A DNA stretch of 64,000 bases from Gentiana macrophylla. Lineage: Eukaryota; Streptophyta; Magnoliopsida; Gentianales; Gentianaceae. Of the stretch, positions 1 through 11,968 are shown one piece after another. The notes below the pieces were generated by a model. It saw only the letters and a program-made list of their open reading frames with translations. It ran no database searches and had not been told where the DNA came from. Every line of letters begins with the position of its first letter. Position 1 is the stretch's first letter. The stretch is from assembly GCA_026214975.1 (NCBI GenBank), contig CM047806.1, forward strand, positions 84,863,599-84,927,598, read 5' to 3'. The translations under genes were made by a program, and so were the position numbers.

Positions 1-442
1 GAAACTTGGATAAATTTGCATTGAAGTCCACCGAATGCATATAGATGCTATGATACGGTTTCACGATGCGTTTGTGAGTCTATACATGTCTCATTTAATG
101 AATCAAATTCCATGACTAATACGTGTATTAATGTGGAAGGACTTAGTGAACTATTAGAAAAGGCTAAATTAACAGATTATTCTGAGTTTGAGTTTCTTCC
201 TCCGGCCACAAATGAAATAAGTCCGGAGATTCATGAAACTCCTACTCCATAGGCTCCTATCAATTAACACAGACCCATGGGTGATGAAACCTTAGAAAAT
301 GGTGAACCCCATGGTGAAAAACATCTTGAGCAAATTGAGCAGCCTGCTCCTACCCGGCATCGCACATAGGATAGAGATCACACCACTGATCTCATCATTG
401 GAGATCCATCTGCTGGAGTATCTACTCGTCGGTCCACTCTTT
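1..442 (+). pseudogene. Element O: outer copia pol fragment (integrase C-terminus to RT linker), broken
   Basis: A reading frame starting at base 34 gives the plant copia integrase C-terminal block (AYRCYD, then ESIHVSFNES) and the linker before reverse transcriptase (LIIGDPSAGVSTRRS). It has in-frame stops at 250-252, 265-267 and 367-369, so it is dead. The frame is cut at 442 by the LTR of element M. The matching downstream part (LLSLLEPKSVKEAL, start of the RT domain) resumes at 14912, right after the other LTR of M. The order of motifs across the gap is what one copia pol would have, so this is one element split by insertion. The upstream gag, protease and integrase core lie outside the window. 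A SIRE-like lineage is inferred from the linker motif. Confidence 0.85.
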
Positions 443-765
443 TGTTAAAGTATATAGGCTGAACGGAATGCTGAGTGCACAAGTTGCTGATGAAATGAAG
501 ACACTAACAGCCTGCTCACAGTATGGAAGCCTCAACAACTTGTTGATAGTTAGCAGCCTGCTGATCACTTGAAATGCGATGTAAACTAGAAAGCGGTTAT
601 TTTGTTGTAGTTTTTTATAACCGTTTGTAACTTACTTCTGACCGATTCATGAGGTGTATGAAGCTATAAATACCCCATGATCAGCTGCATTGTAATTAAC
701 ATTATAACTTTTACTTGATCAATAATAATTTCACATTTTATTTGTTTGTAATTCTACAAACTTCA
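443..765 (+). repeat. 5' LTR of element M
   Basis: Starts TGTTAAAG and ends ACAAACTTCA. It is matched along its length by 14607-14911. A TATA-like CTATAAATACC lies near 664-675, followed by the shared 3' part TTGATCAATAATAATT. It has a short internal duplication around AGCAGCCTGCTGATC that the other LTR lacks. Confidence 0.85.
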
Positions 766-768
766 TCA

Positions 769-781
769 TGGTATCAAGCAG
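769..781 (+). other. Primer-binding site of element M
   Basis: TGGTATCAAGCAG lies three bases after the 5' LTR. It is close to the plant initiator Met-tRNA complement (TGGTATCAGAGC) but has diverged at the 3' side. Confidence 0.6.
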
Positions 782-959
782 AAATTTGAGAATTTCTAAA
801 AGCTTTCCTGCATTTTTTGATGAAACTTGAGAGTGTTCTTCATTTTTTTTCTGAGTTTTTTGTTTCTTGAGAGTAAACTGTTATCCTTTTTCTGTTTTTG
901 ATTAGTTCTTGATCGTTTTTCCACTATCATCATTGATTTGAGAATCAGTTCTGGAGTTC

Positions 960-1190
960 TTGAGAGCCATTGCAGCTAAGAAACAAGAAATAAGTCCCTC
1001 AAGTCCATTCTATGTTCATCATAATGAGAATCCTTCTATTGTTCTTGTACATCCATTGATGAATGGCAATAAGTACAATCCCTGGAAAATGTCCATGGAG
1101 ATGGTGTTGATCACCAAGAATAAAATTGGCTTCATAGATGGCACAATTAAAAGGCCAGAAGCAGATTCAGCCTACTTCCATGTATGAAGG
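960..1190 (+). pseudogene. Element M gag, N-terminal part
   Basis: The frame gives the plant copia gag start region (FYVHHNENPSIVLV, then YNPWKMSMEMVL and KIGFIDGTIKRP). The open frame begins with TTG rather than ATG, so the original start is probably mutated. A TGA at 1185-1187 closes it at the spot where gag normally reads W-R. That TGA lies in the target duplication of element L: the left copy reads GAAGG and the right copy GGAGG, so a G-to-A change after insertion turned TGG into TGA. Gag continues at 10543 beyond L. Confidence 0.85.
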
Positions 1191-2976
1191 TGTTAGGTGT
1201 AGTGTCCGAAAGACAATTTCTGTAATTGTTTTTGACAGGATTTATAATTCATCGTAATATTTGCATTTATGCTTATATTATACACTGTTGAAAACCCTAA
1301 GTATATCGGTATGTAATCACATAACTCAGTGTATGGCATACACACGAGGATTGAGTTAGTGATGATATGCTTAAAACTAGTTAGTCCGTGGTGAATTTAA
1401 TAAGAGTATGGGTCTCATGATTAATATACCAATAATGCACCCTGAACACTTAGCGGTGTGACCGTCTTATCCGGACCGTCGGTATAGGGTACCTAGTGGG
1501 GTATTTATATATGATGTCTATCATATAGGACTGGATCAATTTGATTTGAATTCTCGATATAATTCCGTGATCGAGAAATCTTATCGAATCACAAGATGAT
1601 CATATATGGATTAATCTCAATCCTGATGTGATCGCAGTCTACTGCTTGGTTCAAAGTAGGGTTTGGTGTGTTAGTTAAGGATCACTTGGATACATGTGAT
1701 CTGAACACTTCTCGTTGGCTCGATTCCGGAATGAGTGAGTAGTCTGTGACTTCACAGATATGGAATCCATTCCTTCCTCATGTGAAGTAGCCAGACGATT
1801 CCTTATTTGTTAATCCTAGAAACTGATCGATGGGCCCAGTTCATATTATATTAGTTATGAACTAATTGATTACTAGGGGTTAATGGTAAATAAGGATAAG
1901 ATGTTTTGAGAAGGGTTTACGGAAATGTCCCGAATCAAAACGAACAGTCTATGGAGGATTTATCCGTATGTAATGATTATATCAATGGACGCTTTTACTC
2001 AATGATTAGAGTGTAAGTATATATCTATAATCGATAGAGTTCAGTTTCGGGTTTATGGTGGCGTAATCCCGGAATTAATAGATTGAATAAGAATTGTTCT
2101 GTTCGATGAATAATTTTATTTAATTTATTGTAGCTACTGGTTATAGGTCCATGGTCCCCGATGTGGCTCCTAACATGCATATGTTTCTTGACGTTGGGCC
2201 TCAATAATAATTAACTAGTTGGACTATTTAATTGATGTGCGATTTATTATTTATTGGACTAAATAATAAAATACATGGAAAAGACATTTTTCGTGGACTC
2301 GGCCCATTATGTGAAATTTCGTATGAACCCTAATTTTCTAGTATTGGGGGCATGTTTTGTGTCTTGGTAATTATTAAGGAATTAGTTTTCTTGATAATTA
2401 TAAGACATGTGATTAATTGTTTATTTGTTAAATAATTAATTAAGGAAAATATATTAGATTGATCCTTAAATATTCTAGATTTATTCTAGATTATTCTAGG
2501 AGTATCTTTTATGGAAAAGGATTATTATGATTGATTTTGTATTAATTATTAAATCCTTGGAGGACAAGGATTTCTCTCCTATATAAAGAGAGTTCTCCTA
2601 AGCCTTTTCGAGGAACATAATGCGCATACACACACACAAAATAAGCTAAGGAATTCGGCCAAAACTTAGGGTTTGAGTTGGGAAAATCTTCGGGATTTTT
2701 TCGGGTAGCATATCAATGAGGTCAAGCATCAATAATCGGCTTCCACCGGTTTTTGCTTGGATATACACATCGGAAGACTATGGCTTCTCGATTCTCGGAT
2801 CTCAGATCTCGGCTTATTCTTTGGATCTCGGCTTATCTTTTGATTGGTAAGTAGATCTAACCTTCTTGTAGGTAGATCTTAAATTATGGGCTTTAATGTT
2901 ATATTGATCGTGATCCTTGTTATTCCGCTGCGTAATCGGGCGGATCTTGATTCGTCCGGTGATATTACATCCAACA
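1191..2976 (+). repeat. 5' LTR of element L
   Basis: It starts TGTTAGGTG, ends CATCCAACA, and is 1,786 bp long. A TATA box (CTATATAAA) at about 2578-2586 sits between CTCTC and GAGAG arms, giving a U3 of about 1.39 kb. The stretch after it (AGCCTTTTCGAGGAAC and on) would be R-U5. Confidence 0.93.
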
Positions 2977-2978
2977 AG

Positions 2979-2990
2979 TGGTATCAGAGA
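2979..2990 (+). other. Primer-binding site of element L
   Basis: TGGTATCAGAGA lies two bases after the 5' LTR. It is complementary to the 3' end of plant initiator Met-tRNA, the usual copia primer, which fixes the element as + strand. Confidence 0.88.
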
Positions 2991-4690
2991 TTGCATGTTT
3001 GTATTAGATCTATAAATTAAAGTATATAATTAATAGATCTAGGAGTGGAATTGCATGTTTAGATTGCATCTTTTTCGTTTTTTTTTTTAAATTTCAAAAA
3101 TTTTCATGATGATCAATTCTTTGATATGTTGTGGTGAAGAGATGGATTGGGGATGGTACTGTTTACCCGTTAGATCTATTGTAAACTCATATAAATTCAT
3201 TTATATGAGTATAGGAAATTATGTAATTTATTTGTTGTTGTAATTTTAGTTTCCTAGAAGTAGATCTGTTTTGTTGCTGTTTGTTTTTTTATTCCCGGAG
3301 ATTGACCCGTTGAAACGACAATCCCTCCGGTCAGAATGAAGAATAAAAGTTAAAGAACAAGCCCTCAAAATTTTGTGTGGATCGGAGTCCATCTCGATGT
3401 CCAATCGTTGCAATAAAGTTGCTGCTGTGTCTTAAAAGCACAGCAGCCCCAGCTGTCAGTTCGTCGAATTTCTGGAAGATATTGGACTGTTAAAATGAAG
3501 ATCCGACCATTCGTATTGATTACCCTGGAGTTATGAACAAGCCCTAAAAATTTCAGGTCAATTTGGCTTTGTCTCGATGCCCGATCTGCTCAGGGAAGAC
3601 ACTGTTGCGCCGCAGTTTTTAAATAGATGCAGCAGTTGGATCGGCGGATTGCTGGGATCAATTGGGCCGTCAAAACTCAGATCCATCAGTCCATATTGAA
3701 GTAGGAGGAGTGAAGAACAAGTCCATAAAGTTCGTGACGATCAAAGTTCGTTTGAATGTCCGATCATCGATAAAACTGATCAACAGCAGTTTTTGAAAAT
3801 AGTAAACCCTAGTTAGGGTTTGTTTATTTTTCTGTTTAATAGGTTAGATAAGGGGGTACCAACGATCCATCTCGGTGTTTTTATTTTCCGCACTAGTATG
3901 TATGTGTAGAACCGGAAAATTGCCATGACATGCATCATATCATGAATTCCACTCCATATGCATACATGTACCTATTTAATTCTGGATAATTAATTAGGCA
4001 TGTATTCAACTCGATTATTAGTTAATATTTAATTAATTGTTGTGGGAATTAATTATTTTAAAAACTAATGAAAGAACCGAGGAACTGGGTTTTGTCAATC
4101 GTTAAGTTTTCGGTGATGGATTCTCGGTGAATCCCACCTTAAACCGGAACGAGATTGCGGGTTTGTTCCGTAGTGTCTACGGGAAAGTTTGACAATTTAA
4201 GAAATCGGAAAATCATGATACATGGGTTCGGAAATGGTCTAACCATGGTTGGGTAAGTTCAATTGAGCTCGGTTCGATCGACTCACCCTCCACGTGTGAC
4301 GAATGCACGGGGGTTCGGCAAGACTTAGCATATCCGACAAGCCTTTACGGCTAAACGGGGCTTCTCTTAACCGGATCTGACCGACAGTCACATATGTTCC
4401 AACGAATAAGACGGATAGGCTTGCCTACATCACCGACACCATTCTGGTACATGATTTGTTGTTTCTTAAAATATTGTCAAGTCCAAAACCGCAATCAGTA
4501 AACCCACCACTTTTTCAAAATATTGAGTGGGAGCGGGGAAGGCAACAGCCGACCCCACGGCCTCTACTATAGTGCAAGCAAGTGAGAGAATGGTGACGCC
4601 TCATGCCGATTTGATTTCAGCCCCCTTCGGATGGTGTTCACCGCTATCAAAATTCAAGGCTTGGTCTCCGAAAGGATAGGATCTTGAGGA

Positions 4691-4750
4691 CTCGCCGGGT
4701 CACTGACCTGCCCTACGTAGGCATACTCGGGGCGTACTTAAAGGTCTGAT
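4691..4750 (+). repeat. L internal repeat, left copy (partner 8582-8650)
   Basis: A block opening CTCGCCGGGTCACTGACC and closing AAGGTCTGAT recurs at 8582-8650 as CTCACCGGGTCACTGACC ... AAGGTTTGAT, with a 9-bp longer right copy. The left copy lies about 1.7 kb after the PBS. The right copy lies about 120 bp before the 3' LTR. Confidence 0.8.
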
Positions 4751-5345
4751 ATAGTAGGTCACACTCATCAGGATATTTTAGGAAATATCTTCGCTGAAAA
4801 AGGAAGGTAATCGACGATTAAAATATGGGATGTACGATTCCCATGAGATGTTTGATTCTCAAAGTTTAATCATCGAGAGAGATTGTCTCAGTTTAACCAT
4901 CATCGTGCTGATTCCGACCCCCTAGGCGGTGGTACGATGTGAGGTTAAATCCTTGGAATGGTAGGATAGACTTTTACAGTTTATAATTCCTAAAATTTAT
5001 CTAGTCGTGTATGTATGAATTTTTTCTGTCAATTTTGTTTACAACTATCATCTCTAGGCTACTAAACTGCTAGTGTAATGACTTCGTTAAAAGTGGAAAG
5101 TAACAAGAACGTTGAACTCATCGAAGAATGCAATTAAATTTCGGAAGAGATATTCCTCTTGAGCCTTTAAATCTTAAGTGACATAGTATAGGTATGTCAC
5201 AGCTGTCACTCATGTTGAACAAGAGACGCACTTAGTTCAAAGATGATGTAGGACTATATAAAATTCTATTAGTGAATTTTAATTGTGTGAGTAATCACGC
5301 AAGAAATTTCTAATTGAAAAATTGGAAAATCATAAATAAAGTGTT

Positions 5346-5607
5346 GCTAGTTAGACGGTATTTGGAACCGATAAACTAGTGGGAGCTTTATTCTTATGAT
5401 TTGTTGTTTTTCTGAATCATTAGAAATGTGTAAGAGACTGCACAAGAGTTTTTCCATTCCTGGAAAAACATGAACAAAGCATTACTAGTTAGACGGTATT
5501 TGGAACCGATAAACTAGTGGGAGCTTAGTTCTGGTGATTTTCTAATCTTTGAAAAATCAAAAATAAAGCATTACTAGTTAGACGGTATTTGGAACCGATA
5601 AACTAGT
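5346..5607 (+). repeat. Triple hairpin repeat in element L
   Basis: A 42-bp core starting CTAGTTAGACGG and ending GTGGGAGCTT occurs identically at 5347-5388, 5485-5526 and 5574-5615. Each is a symmetric hairpin (5346-5380, 5484-5518, 5573-5607): outer stem ACTAGTT/AACTAGT, internal loop AGA/ATA, inner stem CGGT/ACCG, loop ATTTGGA. In the first copy the outermost A is G. Flanks are also alike (AAATAAAGCATT before, TTATGATTTGTTG after). Confidence 0.9.
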
Positions 5608-7484
5608 GGGAGCTTTAACCTTATGATTTGTTGATTTATTAGAAAAATCAAATATTCCAAACGAGTAACACTATCATTAGACATCCTACAGTTCACGAGT
5701 AGTGGCTACTCAAATGAACTGCTAGTTCAAGACTGTTTCCATATAAGGAAAGTCAAGAATGGGAAAGAATGTCTATACGTGTTAGTCATCTAAACTAAGT
5801 AGTTTTAAGGCTAAACCGGAATATTAATGAATAGAAAATCAGAGGATAAGGAGGTGATTTCGGATCACTGACCAATGCATCCTTAACGATTTCCTCGAAA
5901 GCTAAGTTCTTTGGAAGAACAAGGTAGCTATGCATTAAACGATAAATAGAGTTGACAACGGGCAGTTATTTCAGCTAGAATAGTGGAAGTGATATAAGGA
6001 AATGAATTTCGGATTCAATCCTTGAATATCACAGAAAATTTATTTTCTGTTTTCAAATTCATTGGAACAAATGGATTCACTTTCAATTCGATAATTTGTT
6101 TGTCTTATAGAAAGTGAATATGACATTTGTAGCACGAATCCAAGGCTCAGACTTTTGTTTGATAAATTCAGAACCACTAAGAAATGCTGAAAAGGTATAT
6201 ATAACAAATCTTAAACTATTAAAGGCAAAAGGTTTCCGTATTTAGATAAACACTTTTTCATACTCTATTAATTAGTGCATATTTCCTAAAGACAAGATCT
6301 GAAGACTGGATTAGGGTGATTCCTATCTCCCTGTCAAGGAACACTGTCTCAAAAGGAACAATGACTAAGCTTCCTTTCAATCGGGAAAGAGTAATAGATT
6401 TAAAGAAGTAACATAGCTTGTTTATAATGACCTTCGGGGTCTTATGAAAGATACAAGTTAGAAGAAGCTTCTGAGTAGTGACATCTCGTCAGACAACTAC
6501 TCGAAATGCCAGTAAGATTATCTAAAATATTTGGAGGTATCTCTGATTTCACCAGAGATAGAGTATTCTATGCTCAGTAATAGGCCATAGCATAGTCTTG
6601 GGACTGATGCTCGGCCTGCCTCCCAATGGAATTTATCCACTGAGGGATAACACCATAAATTTGCCTCATATAGTTATTAATGTGCTACAACACACTGCTT
6701 AACTCATTTAAGATATTGGTTGTGAAATAAGGGTTTACACTATCATGTAAAACCGAGAAGTCTATCTAGAAGATGCTTACAAATTTGTGGATAAAGAGTG
6801 AATTCGGTTCACCCCACTTCCGTCAATATAGGCATTTAGCACTTAGTGCTTGAAGGTAGGATTGGAAATTTTACGTACACATTCAGATGATGACTGTTCG
6901 TGCAATATCTTATACGTTGAGTAAAGGTTGGTTATAAGATTCTTAAGATCAGAAAGTGACGGTTATACTGTCAAAACACCTTCTGAAAGGGTCTATGAAT
7001 AATAACCTTGGACTTTGGAGTACGGTTACTCAAGGTAGTTACTAACTGATTAGATTAGACCACGTCCTACATTGGTTGTTGGTGATAACACTGATAATTA
7101 CTACTAGATCAGAATATCAATCCACCAAGAACGCAATGGGAGTATGGTTTAACCATTACCTATTATGGTTTTCTGAAGACTTTGCCGTTTACAGAGGTGA
7201 TTGATAACCTATGTTTCCTTGCGGGCTGTATAGGATCTGATCAATAGAGGTTGGTTTAAAAAGCCATAACCCTATGAATGGAGTTTTGGTACTCCAGTTC
7301 TGTTCACACTCTAGTAGAACCACCTGAGTGTCTCAGGCCCAGTGGGAGTAATTGGATCACCATGATAAGAGTCGAATGAATATAAATTTTAACTTTCGGT
7401 ACAAAGCTGAGTGGTCTAGGGGTGATTCCCTAACAAGTACAGAGTTAACCAGACCGTGAACTCTCTCACCACTCGGTCTTGTTT

Positions 7485-7674
7485 GATTCCGTTAGAAAGC
7501 AGAAAATGAGTGATTCCCTAAGACTTTCTTGCCGAACAAACGGATTCTGAATTCATTCGGAACAGAAAGGTTTTAGCTAAGAATAAATGCATGATTTCGT
7601 TAGAAAGCAGGAAATAGGGGTAACTCCCTGAGACTTTCTTGCCAATCAAACGGAATCTGAATTGATTCAGGAAC
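7485..7674 (+). repeat. L internal direct repeat pair
   Basis: GATTCCGTTAGAAAGCAG to CATTCGGAAC (7485-7563) is repeated as GATTTCGTTAGAAAGCAG to GATTCAGGAAC (7593-7674), about 85% alike with a 108-bp period. Both contain GAAAG followed by ACTTTCTTGCC, so each could fold. Confidence 0.8.
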
Positions 7675-8581
7675 CAAGGCTTATATCCTATAAGGATCAA
7701 AGCAAACCTCTAGGTCATTTAAAAGTCACATATTTCAAGTATGTGGACTTGACCATAATATTGATAAGTCTTTCATAGACTGGATGTCAGTATTGGTAAA
7801 TTAGTATATACATTAGTGTTCATGAATGGTAACACTGAAACAGTTGGAAACAACATGGGTGTATTATCTGAAGTCGAAAACTGACATGCCAATATTCTCT
7901 TTATGAAAGAATCGGACTACATTCTAAAGGATTGGATTCGGTCAAATTCCTGAGAATATGTGACTGGCAATCCCATCTATCCTAATGGTTAAGTTGATTT
8001 TGCATATCGGTATGCAACATTCAACGGAGTAGTCCTACCCTACCTCTCACGGAATGCTTCTCTAAACCTGAGGATGAATAGAAAATGGGTTAGACTCTCT
8101 TTTGATAAGACAAAGTCAGGTAATTACAAGTTAATCGAATCTTGGATTCGAGTATTAAATAGCAAGTTTAGTACGTCCTCAAGTATCTTTAGAGAACTAG
8201 GAATAATGTGCTAGTATATTCGGGTGTGAATGTGAATATAAATGATTACGCTGATTCTGACTTTAAGTTAGATTAAGGATGATAGTTAAGTCGATCTTGG
8301 GCTCAGTGTTTACTCGTGTGATTCTGACTTTAAGTCAGATTGAGGATTTCCTTCCATATCTGGGTGTAATTCCAGATCTGGTAAGCCGATACCACTTCAT
8401 TATGAAAACAGTGGATAGGTAGCTGATAAGGATCTTCGCAGTCACTAGAGGTCAAAAAAATCATATTGGGAGAGTACCACCTGATTGCATGGACCGGCGA
8501 CGTTTCGATCCTAAAGATCGTCTTGAGCTGACAACCTAACGGATCAGTATACTAAGTCACGTGGCAATTAGATGTTGCATA

Positions 8582-8650
8582 CTCACCGGGTCACTGACCG
8601 ACCCTGTGGCGGCACACTCGGAGTGTATTTTGACATCTAAAAGGTTTGAT
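8582..8650 (+). repeat. L internal repeat, right copy
   Basis: Partner of 4691-4750. Immediately after it come TTTAGAGCAAGTGGGAAAATG and then the true polypurine tract, so an extra PPT-like stretch precedes the real one. Confidence 0.75.
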
Positions 8651-8762
8651 GCACTTGGCGGGTACAGAATTAAGGGATATATCTCATTTGCTTTTAGAGC
8701 AAGTGGGAAAATGTTGTGTATAAGGGGTATGCTCTAAACAATTAGTCACTTACCTTTCGTAC

Positions 8763-8773
8763 AAGTGGGAGAT
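8763..8773 (+). other. Polypurine tract of element L
   Basis: AAGTGGGAGAT abuts the 3' LTR and is the priming site for plus-strand DNA synthesis in copia-type elements. Confidence 0.8.
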
Positions 8774-10542
8774 TGTTAGGTGTAGTGCCCGAAAGACAAC
8801 TTCTGTAATTGTTTTTGACAGGATTTATAATTCATCTTAATATTTGCATTTATGCTTATATTATACACTGCTGAAAATCCAAAGTATATCGGTATGTAAT
8901 CACATAACTCAGTGTATGGCATACACACGAGGATTGAGTTAGTGATTATATGCTTAAAACTAGTTAGTCCATGGTGAATTTAATCAGAGTATGGGTCTCA
9001 TAATTAATATACCAATAATGCGCCCAACACTTAACGGTGTGACCGTCTTATCCGGACCGTCGGTATAGGGTACCTAATGGGGTATTTATCTATGATGTCT
9101 ATCATATAGGACTGGACCAATATGATTTGAATTCTCGATATAATTCGGTGATCGAGAAATCTTATCGAATCACAAGATGATCATATATGGATTAATCTCA
9201 ATCCTGATGTGATCACAATCTACTGCTTGGTTCAAAGTAGGGTTTGATGTGTTAGTTAAGGATCACTTGGATACATGTGATCTGAACACTTCATGTTGGC
9301 TCTATTCCGGAATGAGTGAGTAGTCTGTGACTTCACAGATATGGAATCCATTTCTTCCTGCGGGAAGTAGACAGACATTTCCCTTATTTGTTAATCCTAG
9401 AAACTGATCGATGGGCCTAGTTCATATTATATTAGTTATGAACTAATTGATCACTGGGGGTTAATGGCAAATAAGGATAAGATGTTTTGAGAAGGGTTTA
9501 CGGAAATATCCCGAATCAAAACGAACAGTCTATGGAGGATTTATCCGTATGTAATGATTCTATCAATGGACGCTTTTACTCAATGATTAGAGTGTAAATC
9601 TATAATCGATAGAGTTCAGTTTCGGGTTTATGGTGGCGTAATCCCGGAATTAATAGATTGAATAAGAATTGTTCTTTTCGATGAATAATTTTATTTAATT
9701 TATTGTAGCTACTGGTTATTGGTCCATGGTCCCCGGTGTGGCTCCTAACATGCATATGTTTCTTGACGTTGGGCTTCAAAAATAATTAAGTAGTTGGACT
9801 ATTTAATTGATGTGCGATTTATTATTCATTGGACTAAATAATAAAATACATGGAAAAGACATTTTTCGTGGACTCGGCTCATATGTGAAATTCCGTGTGA
9901 ATCCTAATTTTCTAGTATTGGGGGCGTGTTTTGTGTCTTGATAATTATTAAGGAATTAGTTTTCTTGATAATTATAAGACATGTGATTAATTGTTTATTT
10001 GTTAAATAATTAATTAAGGAAAATATATTAGATTGATGCTTAAATATTCTAGATTTATTCTAGATTATTCTAGGAGTATCTTTTATGGAAATGGATTATT
10101 ATAATTGATTTGGTATTAATTATTAAATCTTTGGAGGACAAGGATTTCTCTCCTATATAAAGACAGTTCTCCTAAGCCTTTTCGATGAACATAATGCGCA
10201 TACATACACACAAAATAAGCTAAGGAATTCGGCCAAAGCTTAGGGTTTGAGTCGGGAAAATCTTCGGGATTTTTCGGATAGCATATCAAGGAGGTCAAGC
10301 ATCAAGAATCGGCTTCTACCAGTTGTTGCTTGGAGATACACATCGGAAGACTATGGCTTCTCGATTCTCGGATCTCGGCTTATTCTTTGGATCTCGGCTT
10401 ATCTTTTGATTGGTAAGTAGATCTAACCTTCTTGTAGGTAGATCTTAAATTATGTGCTTTAATGTTATATTGATTGTGATCCTTGTTATTCTGCTGCATA
10501 ATCGGACGGATCTAGATCCGTCCGGCGATATTACATCCAACA
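8774..10542 (+). repeat. 3' LTR of element L
   Basis: 1,769 bp, TGTTAGGTG to CATCCAACA, collinear with 1191-2976. Its TATA region has a mutated right arm (GACAG for GAGAG). Confidence 0.93.
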
Positions 10543-11968
10543 GGAGGCAATATGATACAATGGTGAGATCATGGATCTTGAATTCTGTTGAAAACACCAT
10601 TGCACAAAGTTTGATGTACTTCAAAAATGCACACGCAGTGTGGAAGAATCTTGCTGCAAGGTTTTCAAATGTTGATGCATTAAGACTTTCAGATATTCTT
10701 GAAGAAATGCATCTACTGAAACAAGGCACAGATTCTGTCAATCAGTATTTCACAAAATTGATGATTCATTAAGAAGAAATCAAGACCATCAAGTCTGAAA
10801 TAATCTGTTCCTGTGATCCTCAATGTCACTGCAATGCAATCAGCAATCTGATGGATCATATGGAGGCTGAACTTGTCATGAAATTCCTCAAAGGATTGAG
10901 GGATGAATTTGAGCCAATGATCTCACAATGGTGATGGCGCCCTTTCCAGAAATTCATGATGCCTTTGCAATGGCAATCAAGTTTGAAAGACAAAAGTTGT
11001 ATGTGGCTAACAAGTCCAAGAATCAAGATTCCATGGGTCTCTTGTCACAGAAGAATGGACTGGGACAAAATCAGATTGTCAGTAGACCTAACTCTGCTGC
11101 AAATCCCAGGCCTAAAAATCCCAAAAAGATGCAATGTAGAGTATGTGGGTTCAGTGGTCATACTAAGGAGACTTGTTACAATAAGCATGGCTTTCCCCCT
11201 GGTTTCAAGTCAAAAGGAGCCAAAGTGGTAGAAGAGGAACAATCAGCAGAAGAAGATCAGGCACCAACCAGGTCTGCTGGACCAGGGTTTCCTAATCTTA
11301 TTGCAAAGAAACTTGACAAGTTGATGGCTTTTCTGAATGATCCTCCTAGACATGCTGGATTTGTTGTTGGCCACCCTGTTGATGTTGTTACACACTATTC
11401 ACCTGCTACAGGAACATGTGACCTAAATTTAGTAAGATCAATACAATGGATCTTGGACTATGGTGCCACATATCACATTGTAGGATCATTAGATCTGTTA
11501 AGCAACCCCAAACCATCTTCTGGTATAAAAATGGGATTAACTAATGGAAATAATACCTCTGCCACACATATAGGACAAGTCAGGATTAACACTCAACTGG
11601 TCCTACATGATGTGTTTTGCATTCCTGGTTTTAAGTACAACCTTTTATCTTTACCTTCTTTTATTAATCATACAAAAGGTGCAGCTGTATTTTCTGCTAA
11701 CAAGTGTGTTTTGCAGGACAAGAACAAGAAAGTGATTGGTTCAGCTGAGTTACAAAGAGGACTCTATGTCATGGACCAACCAATAAGACTTTTTGTTACC
11801 AATGCTATAGAAAATCATACTCTATCTGATAGATTAGATGATGCACTTTTAGGGCACTACAGACTTGGGCGCTTTCCAGACAAAAGACTGCAAGTCATCA
11901 ATTCACAGTCTGGTGATGTCAAATTTTGTAATCAGGATCTTTGTTATGTCTGTCCTATGGTAAACTGA
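10543..11968 (+). pseudogene. Element M gag C-terminus and protease
   Basis: Gag resumes in frame after the target duplication (QYDTMVRSWILNSV, VWKNLAARF), has a stop at 10770-10772, then shifts frame near 10930. The following 346-codon frame carries a CX2CX4HX4C zinc knuckle (CRVCGFSGHTKETC, 11135-11176) and the aspartic protease core WILDYGATYH at about 11447-11476. The catalytic D-S/T-G reads D-Y-G (11456-11464), which should inactivate the protease. The frame continues through LHDVFCIPGFKYNLLS, usual downstream of copia protease, and stops at 11968 before the integrase core. Confidence 0.85.

Larger units (their letters stand above)
2991..8762 (+). other. Non-coding interior of element L
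   Basis: About 5.8 kb with no plausible gene: stops are dense in all frames and no gag, protease, integrase, RT or RNase H motif was found. It holds several internal repeats: three two-stage hairpins (5346-5607), an 80-bp direct pair (7485-7674) and a 60-bp block present near both ends (4691-4750 and 8582-8650). The density of inverted repeats suggests it functions as structured RNA rather than as template for protein. It could instead be a gene region decayed beyond recognition, but LTR divergence of only 4-5% argues against decay after insertion. Confidence 0.75.
1191..10542 (+). mobile_element. Element L: large non-coding LTR retrotransposon (LARD-like)
   Basis: Complete element of 9,352 bp: 5' LTR 1191-2976, PBS 2979-2990, interior 2977-8773, PPT 8763-8773, 3' LTR 8774-10542. 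It is flanked by GAAGG (1186-1190) and GGAGG (10543-10547), a 5-bp target duplication with one later mutation. The interior shows no frame longer than about 60 codons on either strand and no copia or gypsy protein motif. The LTRs differ at about 4-5% in the first 385 aligned bases, so insertion is fairly recent. Mobilisation must depend on proteins from another element. The LTR style (TGTTAGGTGTAGTGCCC start, AAGTGGGAGAT polypurine tract) resembles plant copia non-autonomous families; this is inference. Confidence 0.9.

Noticed and set aside
5346..5607. CRISPR-like array
   Set aside because: Repeats are few, spacing is uneven (138 and 89 bp), spacers are partly similar, and the setting is a plant retrotransposon.
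10445..10741. Minus-strand 98-codon frame over the L/M junction
   Set aside because: Crosses the LTR-gag junction and is the antisense shadow of real gag sequence.
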